From: Symsagittifera roscoffensis
Lineage: Eukaryota > Xenacoelomorpha > Acoela > Convolutidae
NCBI RefSeq assembly: GCF_963678635.1
Contig: NC_087067.1
Location: forward strand, 7,797,716 to 7,861,715
DNA: 64,000 bases
Reading direction: 5' to 3'
Shown one piece after another: positions 12,877-22,200 of this stretch (position 1 is the first letter of the stretch; each line of letters opens with the position of its first letter). Under the pieces are notes generated by a model, which was not told where the DNA came from, did no database searches, and was given only the letters and a program-made list of their open reading frames with translations. Made by a program: the position numbers and the translations under genes.

Positions 12877-13275
12877 TGTGCCAATCGGTCATATTTGGAA
12901 GTTTGACCTTGAGAAGAGCAGAAAATACTTGATTTTGGAGAGAAATTTTATTTTTCAAAAATTCGAATGGAACATGTCATGCACGATTTTCTCGCGACAA
13001 CTGAAAATCAGAAAAAGAAATCAGAACAATTTTAGAGCAATTGCGGGAAAGTTAGAAAGTAAAAACGAGTGGGAAATTGCTATTCGCAATTTCCGTCTAT
13101 ATACAATCGAGAGTAGAGCTGTCCTACTTGAAATAGAAGACAGAGTATCCCCGAGAGAGCGATTACTAAAGTTGGACCAGAGTGAACCTTCAGCGGAAAG
13201 GCGGACAACTAGAGTGTCCCAACGGTCCAAGAGAACTCAAATTCTAGAGCATGAACTTATCCTTGCTGTCCAAAC

Positions 13276-13281
13276 TATAAA
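13276..13281 (+). promoter_or_regulatory. Candidate TATA box of the LTR promoter
   Basis: TATAAA in the context CAAACTATAAAACATT, about 400 bp into the LTR and 190 bp before the poly(A) signal, a normal LTR arrangement. The duplicate is at 35285-35290. Confidence 0.6.
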
Positions 13282-13465
13282 ACATTAAACTTCTCTTAGT
13301 TATTTATTTCTTGAGTTAGTTACTGACTGGATTATTTTCCCAATTCTTGAGCGTGCTGCTATGTGAGTACAAATTTAATTTCTAGAGTGTGTTTTATGAT
13401 TGTTATGTTGAGATAAGGCGAGTTTTAGGTTGATCCATCTGAAATGGATCAAAGTTACACTGTCT

Positions 13466-13471
13466 AATAAA
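13466..13471 (+). terminator. LTR polyadenylation signal
   Basis: AATAAA follows a short hairpin (TTGATCCAT/ATGGATCAA at 13431-13451). The copy at 35475-35480 in the 3' LTR would end the element's transcript. Confidence 0.6.
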
Positions 13472-13770
13472 AAGTAACCTAACGGATTGTTCCAACCCGG
13501 TTTTTAACGGCGTTCATGTATTTTGGGTATCTAGAGACCTAAGTATGGGGACGTTTCTAATTCTAGAGTGGGGGGATATTTTAGTAGTAGCCTTTAAGCT
13601 GTAACGGGTCGTAGTCTCATGTCATAAGCGAACCGAACTGGCTCCGACCGTTCTTGAGGTGGGAAAACACAAGAGATAGCGTCCCTGACCCTTGAGCCAG
13701 TGGTTATAGGGCCTATTTTTCTTAAGCCTCATGTGTGACTGCAGTAGACGAATGTTACATAGTGTTTCTA

Positions 13771-13785
13771 TGGCGCTCCTGGGTG
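13771..13785 (+). other. Primer binding site of the giant element
   Basis: TGGCGCTCCTGGGTG starts 11 nt after the LTR end. The same 15 bases occur at the same place in the left element, whose leader otherwise differs, which supports a functional site. The gap after the LTR is longer than usual for Ty3/gypsy elements. Confidence 0.8.
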
Positions 13786-14250
13786 TTTACGACATCAAGA
13801 CTACGGAGTCGAACCCACTTGAGACAGCTTCGGGCTGAATGCCCATTCTAGAGTACCGGCGGTACGGTTCGACAGGAACGTGCAAACCTTCCGGTTGTAC
13901 CGTGATAGCTTTTTAAGAAAACTCGAGAAAATTTCCTGGTGCGCTCTCCGAACGAGGCTTAGCTAACCGAGTATAGGGGGGCAACTAGGGGGACAAAAAC
14001 ACGAGCAAAAAGACAAAAAGCAAAACAAAAACCAAAAAAGAATAGAAAAAGGAACAAAAACCATAAAACGAAAAAAGACAGTGACTTTGACACCAGATTA
14101 GTTGGATCAAACCTTTATATTAATTAAATAGTATACCCATACTGTTTTACAAGTTCGATCGTTTCGATCAACCTAGCAATTTAAACCAGTAAACTGAATA
14201 AAGTGCCCGAAGTGGGGCGTTGTCAAGGGTTTTCAGATAGCTTGGAACTT

Positions 14251-14451
14251 AGCTGGACCAATAGGAGACTTGACTGGAAGAGGTGACCAGCCGAGTGGGA
14301 AAGTGGTTCAGGGACACTGAGCTGAACCAATAGGAGACTTGACTGGAAGAGGTGACCAGCCGAGTGGGAGAGTGGTTCAGGGACACTTGGCTGAACCAAT
14401 AGGAGACTGGACTAGAACAGGTGACCAGTCGAGTGGGAAAGCAGCCAAGAA
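14251..14451 (+). repeat. Three tandem 69-bp repeats in the leader
   Basis: Units start near 14251, 14320 and 14389. Each contains GAACCAATAGGAGACT, GGTGACCAG and CGAGTGGGA, with a few substitutions between units. Like the repeats in the left element's leader they may be RNA signals, but the two sets are not similar in sequence. A short open frame crosses them and is probably incidental. Confidence 0.8.
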
Positions 14452-15298
14452 GGATTTGGCAATTCTCGAGTTCTCAAGTTGGGCAGAACGGGTATCGTTA
14501 GAATCCACATTACATTATAGGAGATAAGTGTAAAATTGGATAAACGAAATCCCCCAGTTTTGAGGAACGTTTTTACTTGAGCAGGCCTGGAAACAGGTCT
14601 ACGGTTTTCTCTTGAGAGGTTTAGCACCCGGCGCTTAAAGTAATTTTTAGGCTTAAGAAGGGGGGCTAGAAAAAGGGGGGAGGTTAGAAGGAGGGCTGGT
14701 TAAGTTAGAGGTTGGCGGTTGTAAATTGTAAAAAGGGGGAAATTAGAGTAACTAATTAGTCGACATCGTTGACTTAGTTACATTAGAAATTAACACGCGT
14801 TGGTAATATTAGGTGGAGATCCAAAATTCAACTCGAGTTAAGACTGGTACGCTGGTTGGTTTGGTAGGGGGGACCGGATATAGACAGCTTTTGTGATACC
14901 CCATAAGATCACTAGTGGGGGGAGGAAAACGCGTGGCAATTAGGTACCAGACATTTTTTTAGACGAAAGGTAGACATTGGTCACCTTTGAATTTCAGGTG
15001 GGCTCATTTTTCTGTTTTTATTATTTTTCTTACTTAGATTTTTGTTGCATTTTAGTGAGGATTTGTGTTTGGTTTTATACGAACAGGTGATCACAAGATA
15101 CCTGCGCACCTACATTGAAATAGAAACAACCAAAAAGAAGAGGGGGGTCAGCATTTGGCTTTTAAGAGAGGGTTTTTGGGAAAATTTTACTAGAGCTTGA
15201 GTGGTGGTACAAGGTACGGTGGTTCAAGAAGACCCTACAACGAGGAAAACACTCCGTGACGAGTATTGGGACAAGACCGAAGAAATCTTAAAACAGAG

Positions 15299-15985
15299 CA
15301 GTCTTGGGACAGTGGTCTGGGGACAGTGGTCTTGGGACAGTGGTCTTGGGACAGTGGTCTTGGGACAGGGTCTTGGGACAGTGGTCTTGGGACAGTGGTC
15401 TTGGGACAGTGGTCTTGGGACAGGGTCTTGGGACAGGGTCTTGGGACAGTGGTCTTGGGACAGGGTCTTGGGACAGTGGTCTTGGGACAGTGGTCTTGGG
15501 ACAGGGTCTTGGGACAGGGTCTTGGGACAGTGGTCTTGGGACAGTGGTCTTGGGACAGTGGTCTTGGGACAGTGGTCCTGGGACAGTCTTGGGACAGTGG
15601 TCTTGGGACACTAGTCTTGGGACACTAGTCTTGGGACACCAGCCTTGGGACACTGGTCTTGGGACACTGCCCTTGGGACACTAGTCTTGGGATACCAGCC
15701 TTGGGACACTGGTCTTGGGACACTGCCCTTGGGACACTAGTCTTGGGACAGTAGTCTTGGGACACTAGCCTTGGGACACTAGTCTTGGGACAGTAGTCTT
15801 GGGACACTAGCCTTGGGACACTAGTCTTGGGACAGTAGTCTTGGGACACTGGTCTTGGGACACTGCCCTTGGGACAGTAGTCTTGGGACACTAGCCTTGG
15901 GACAGTAGTCTTGGGACACTAGTCTTGGAACAGTGGTCTTGGTACAAGGGTCTTAGGACACTAGCGGAGAGTACTGTGATAGTGA
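15299..15985 (+). repeat. Minisatellite of 12-14 bp units, GTCTTGGGACA-based
   Basis: About 50 copies of a GTCTTGGGACA core occur with two main unit types: an early block with GTGG linkers (to about 15600) and a later block with CTAG or CTGC linkers. The array lies in the leader about 250 bp before gag-pol. All three forward frames are open through the early part because units of 12-14 bp change the frame. These apparent proteins (repeats of Leu-Gly-Gln and similar) are not credible genes. Confidence 0.95.
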
Positions 15986-16243
15986 CGAATAGTCTTGGGA
16001 CGGTATAGAAATTGAAGTCAAATTACAACAAGTGCGTTTTAAGACAGAATAAGACAAATCGAAATAGGTAGGGTTAAGACCAAATTAAGGAAAATTTTTC
16101 GGAGGTTTTAGAAAGAGAATTGGATAAGGTTTTTAACACGTTGTACAGAATTTGTTACCACAAAAAAATATTTTTTTTTTACCCTTAGAATAGAATCGTG
16201 TATATAATAAAATTGTAAATAAAAGCAGTTGTAAATAGAAATA

Positions 16244-19200
16244 ATGAGGCGGAGTAGGGTACCGGTGCTCGAAAAAAGGTCAAGTGGATCAAACACGAAA
16301 TATAATTCATCGCTGCGCGAAACGACATCAACGGGCCCAAAGATAACGAAGACGAACTTTTCAGTTAACATGGTCAACACAAGGAGTACAGCGGAGTACA
16401 GGGCGAAAGAGGACACGGAAGGGGAGCGAGTAGAACCCACCATCGAGATTGATCTAGAGACACCCGATCAAAGTGTGGATGAAACAAGGAAGATGGCGAC
16501 AGAGTCAACTCCAATGCCCAATGCAGAGGAACCGAACCAGAAACCCATAGAGTTCTCACCGATAGATGACGCGGAAGATGCAATAGGCAACACCGAAGAA
16601 ACGGTGAAAGAAGACTCTCAAGTAAAGAGGACATCTTTTACGGAAAAATTGGGAATAATGTTCGGAATAAAAACAAAAGAAAACGTGACTGAAGAACCAA
16701 AAGCAGAAAGAGCACGAACATTTGGGACAGTGAGCACGAAGACCTCAGAAGCCAATCCAAGAGAGGAACGAACTAAAGCAGAGGCTACGGCCGAAGAGAG
16801 ACCGACAGCTGACCATGAAGAGACTACCATTGAGCTGGGTGACTTGTTGGCGAAATTAAATCAGATTGACAAAAGACTTAAGCACAGTGAAGAAGACAGA
16901 GAGGTGATAAAGAAGGAGATAAGATACAACAAGCACGAGTATCTAGACAGTTATTTTAACCTGGCTAAGGCAACAGAGGAGAGACTCAAGGAGATGTCAG
17001 ACAAGGTAGAAGCCACCAATGAAGAACGAGAAAAGAACATCAAAACAGACATGCAACAGTTGAAGAACCGATATGATGATGTCAACAGCCAATTAGGGAG
17101 CCTGGAAAGGAGAATGGACACAATGAGCAAGAGTCAAGCCGAGAGTTCGTGTGCAATACAGGCGAAGTTGGATGCAATCTTGAGAGGTTCTACTCCACAA
17201 GAAAGACCGGCAGCGGATCGTACGCAAAGCACCAGAGTTGACTTTGCAGAACCACAAAGGAACAAACGGCAATCGACACCGTTGCCCTTAACCAGGGATG
17301 CGATAAGCATAGCACCAACAACTGCGAAAACAATAATGAAGAATGGAACGTCGAATACAACGGCTGCTCCGGGAGATTCAACAGCTAACAGCAACACAAG
17401 ACCAGATGCTATGACATGGGCCAGCACTTGGGAGATGATGAACAGGACTCTAGAGGCCTTCGCCACGAGGAACACTGACTCGAGCGACAGGAGAGAGGGA
17501 AAATCAAGAAAGACATTCAAGAAGCCAAAAGAATTCAAGGACGACTCCGATGGATGCATTGACACTTGGGTGGAAGTGATGAGATTACATCTAGAGCAAG
17601 ACAACTTGAGTGACGAAAGGCAAGCATGTACAGCCATACTGAGCAACTTGGAAGGAACGGCATTAAAATGCGTGGTCGCAAAGAAGGAGGAAGAACGCGA
17701 CACCGCGGACAAGATCTTCGAGATATTGCTGAATCGATTCGGGTCAGGCATGAAGGGTCACCAAGCGATGATGCGATTTGAAAAGAGAAGGCAGAGGGAC
17801 GACGAGTCAATAGATCGGTTCCTAGATGACCTCGAGAGCTTGAGAAGGAGGAGTGACCCAGAGGAGTCGACAAATAGACGGAACTTTAGCATTGCCTCGA
17901 AGTTCATCGATGGGGTGAAAAGTGATGACTTAAGGACAATGTTAGCAACATACTACACATTGTCGAAGGACAGCGCACCCACCCCAGAAGAAATGAGACA
18001 GAAATCAAGAGAATACATGCTGATGAAACCTAAGAAGTACTCATATTCCGAAAACAGGAACACGCAAGGGGGAAGCCAACCCCAGAGGTCATCATGGTAC
18101 AAACCTAGAGATGATATGGACAAGCGTAGATCATGCGCGAACTGCGGGTCAGCGGATCATCATGTGGCTGACTGCACAACGTACAAACAAGGCATGAAGA
18201 GCCTAGGTTATGCACCGGATGAGGAGGATATGAGCCAGATGGAGGAACACGAGTACTATAATGGCTTGATCATCAAGATAGGCGCCAGATGCTTCTTCTG
18301 TAATCAGGAGGGGCACTTCAGAATGGATTGTCCCTTGTTCTGGGAAGCGGTCAAGGACCAGAATCACCCCAAACATAAGTTGGCATTAGCGGCGGTGCAG
18401 AATCAGCGGAACAGGCAAAACGAGTTTGAATCTAGGAACTTGGGGGCACCAAACACCGAATTGCCGACGAAGACAGTGAAAGCTGTTACACATGTTAGTG
18501 GTGCGTTAGAGTCCGCGGCCGGAAGCTCTCTAGAGATAAATTATGAGAAAGCGGCGACGGAAGCAATTGCCAAAGTGAAACAAGATCTGGCTGCGAAAGA
18601 AATAGAGCAACGACTAAAGTTGGAGATCGAAAGACAGAATTTTAACGAAGCATTAACCGGATCGAACTCAATACCAGAGGCTAGAACGGGCTCAATGAAG
18701 ACCGGGAATTGTAACATCGTGAAAATGGTGACAGGTAAACCTTTTGGGATATCGAAAATCGGAGCAAGAATAATGTCGATAATCACAGTGGGCGGACACG
18801 AGGTAACCAGAAACTTGAGCGAGCCGAGCGACCAGACGATAATGCACATTGACGTGTATGCAGACTACTTGAGTGGAATAAGTCCACAAACGACTTCTAG
18901 AGCGCTCAGGGCACTACTCACGAGAGGGGGCAGCAAATCGGTACGTGTTGATAATAGGTACACTGAAGCTTATGGTCCACACGAGGTCATGCTGAATATA
19001 GATGGAATCAACATCTATACAAAGACGATGATAACATGCGACGAAGACCTAATTGGACAAATCTATGTAGGGAAAGAAGAATTGAAAGTAAGATCGATCG
19101 GACACTGTGCCATGCTTGAAGAAGATGCAATGCACATCGGGACGGAAGCAGACGTGACAGGGCACGTGCTAGACATAAATGGCAAAAAGACTCAGTTGCG

Positions 19201-22200
19201 TGGATTACTTGACACGGGAGCAGTCTTGAGCGTCATACCAATCGAAACATGGGAAAAGATGGGCTTTGACAAAGGTGACTTGATAGACTCGAGAATACGG
19301 CTGTCAGCTGCAAACAAAGGGGCCCTACGGGTGCTGGGCAGGACGCCGATAATAGCCCTCAATTTGGGGGAACGTAACCTGTGGATGAGCTTCATCGTGG
19401 TAGAAAACCTAGATGAATCTGACCAATTCATTTTGGGCAGAGACTTCATCAGGAATTTCGACGTAACGATTGATCTAAATAATGCAATGTTCAGGATACG
19501 GAATCCGGATAGGAGGTACGCAATCAAACCGGTAAATTTAATAATGGCGAATGAAAACAAAGCACCGGTATTCTTGAGTAGGAGAGTAAGGTTAAAAGCT
19601 AATGAAGCGGCAATCGTAAGCTTGAGGATGAAAAATTATAATGAACTAAGTGACAACAAGCAAGTGTGTATAGTTCCAAATCCTAATAGTCAAAGCGCTG
19701 CTGTTTTAGGAAGATCATTTTCGATAACGAAGAGCGGCCTCTGCGTCAGTGTCTTGTTAAATACCCTTGATATACCGATCACGATACAGAGAGGCAGGAA
19801 GCTGGGATATGCTTTACCGGTTAAAACTCGATATGAAACAATTGAAAACTCAAAACAAAATGAAGTTGTTGATTGTCCCAACCACAGGGACAAAATTTGT
19901 ATCTTGAGACGATTGCAGAGAATAAAAGATTCTTCAGGTCTTATCAAATCACTTAAGTCAGAAACGGACGATGGGCTTTCGAGCTGTTCGAACTTTCCAG
20001 AGAGACCCACACTAGATGAAATGCAAATTGATAAACCGGTTCTGCCGGAGATTGAACATTTAAGGGGCAAACTGAAAGATGAACAGCTCGAAGCTATCAA
20101 GGACGTACTAGAGCGAAACGAGGAGGTCTTTTCAAGGCATAAGGCGGATATCGGGTGTTGTAATTTTGTTGAACATGAAATTGAACTTGAGGAAAACGCG
20201 GTACCACACAGGGAGGGGGCGAGGCGCATGACACCACACAAATCGGACGCGTGTAGAAAAGAAATCGAAACGTTACTAGAGTATGACATGATAGAACCAT
20301 CCAAGTCACCGTGGGCGTGTGGAGTAGTGATGGCCAAAAAGAAAGGCGACCAGTTAAGGTTTTGTTGTGACTTTCGATACCTGAACTCCGTCACGGTGAA
20401 GGATGCCTATCCCATACCTAGAATTGATGAGAGCCTCTCGAAGTTAGGTGATGCAAAATTTTTTACGACTCTTGATTTAGGCTCGGCTTTTTGGCAGGTA
20501 CCATTAAGGAAGCAAGACAGGGACAAGACAGGGTTCGCCTGCGAGTTGGGTCTGTTTCAATGGAAACGGATGCCGTTTGGACTCTGCAATGCAACAGCCA
20601 CGTTTCAGCGGCTGATGGCACACGCGTTGATAGGCGTGACGAAGAAGTACGGCAACCTGGTAATGTGCTACGTGGACGACGTGGTAATAGCGACGCCGAC
20701 ACTAGAAGACCACATCGAGAGGCTTGACGAGGTGTTCGCGTGCATGAAGAGATCGGGGCTGAAGTGTAAACCATCAAAGTGCGAGATACTCAAGGACTCG
20801 ATTAAATACTTGGGAAGGATGGTAGATAAGCACGGCATTAGACCTGATCCAGACGCCGTGGAAGCAGTCCTAACCTGGAAATCACCGAAGACGGAGCACC
20901 AGCTGATGAGCTTCCTGGGTTTCGCCAACTATTATAGAGAATTCATCAAGGGCTATGCGGACAAGGTATACCCGATGCAACAACTAATGAGACATAAGGG
21001 CAAGAAGTTCACGTGGAACAACGCGGCAGAAGACTCATTCCAGAGAATAAAGAAAGAGCTATGTGAGGCACCAGTACTGGGTATGCCGACAGAGAAGGGG
21101 ATGTACGTGCTAGACACGGACGCGTCAGTAGTCGCCATTTCTGGGATTCTCCATCAAGAACAAGAATGGAATGGGAAGACAGTCTTGAGACCAATAGCAT
21201 ACGGGAGCAAGGTCCTAAGTGACACAGAAATGAAGTACGGAGCACCGAAAGCAGAGATGTTCGCGGTGGTCACCTTTGTCGAAAAATACAGAGCATACCT
21301 AGGCAGTGAGCCCTTCAAGCTGCGAGTCGACAACCGAGCACTAAGCTGGCTGAAAACGTACTCAATGGACCAGAGCTATATTGGGAGGTGGATAGTTCGC
21401 TTGGATGGATACAACATGATAATTGAGCACAGAACACGAGATAAACATCAAAATGCTGACAGCTTGAGTAAGAAGACGGAGTTCTACGAGAGGCAAGAAC
21501 AAAGAGAGGCGGACAGACCTGAGATCAAGGACGGCTTCTCCTTTATGGACAAAGAAACGTACGACAGTCTTCCACTCACGAGATGGCTGGACAAATCAGG
21601 CAAACCGATAGAAGATCATCCCGAATTGCCGAAGGAGCCTCTTGAAAAGACCATCTTGAAGAAAAATAGAGGGATTCCGATAGGAATAATGCTCAAGTCC
21701 AAGATCGTGAGGGAGACACTCAAGGCAAAAGGTTATGATCTCACCCAGGTAGAGGAGGGAACGGTCCGAATAGATGAAGACTTAATGAGGTTGCTTGAGA
21801 AACTATCAGATGACAAGCCCGTGATCCAAGGGAAAGGTCAGGAGGCACCGGAACTAACCATACTTCGGAGAGAAGAAACAGTGAACAATACTGACGTCTC
21901 AAAAGGAAGCATCACTGATAGCAAGGAAGTTGTGCGATCACTAGTTGAAAAAATCCCCGACAAAATTCTGGAGCAGACAAAAGTCAGGGATAAGAAAGTA
22001 ACATTCAGAGAAGAAGTTGAACACCGGGGACCAGATCAAGAGTCCGGGGAGTGGTCCAGATTCATGGAAGAAGACGAAACCGGAGAAGGGAAATTGTCCG
22101 GGGAGCGTGAAGAATGGGATGAAGACTCGGATGAGAGCAGCGAAGACCAAGACAGTCTATGCATGATACTGGCGGAAGAGAAGATAAGACAGCACGACAG

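Larger units (their letters stand above)
12877..13759 (+). repeat. 5' LTR of the giant element
   Basis: 883 bp, identical to 34886-35768 except at two substitutions (near 12883 and 13390). A TATAAA at 13276-13281 and AATAAA at 13466-13471 suggest the order U3-R-U5. A GTG-initiated open frame of 136 codons (12878-13288) sits inside U3 and is duplicated in the other LTR; nothing shows that it is translated. Confidence 0.92.

Noticed and set aside
12878-13288. 136-codon frame inside the LTR, duplicated at 34887
   Set aside because: It is identical simply because the LTRs are identical. Its first codon is GTG, the next ATG lies well inside, and composition is not convincingly protein-like.
15201-15891. 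Long open frames coding repeated Leu-Gly-Gln-Trp-Ser and, on the other strand, Ser-Gln-Asp-Pro-type peptides
   Set aside because: They are by-products of a minisatellite whose 12-14 bp unit lacks stops in several frames on both strands.
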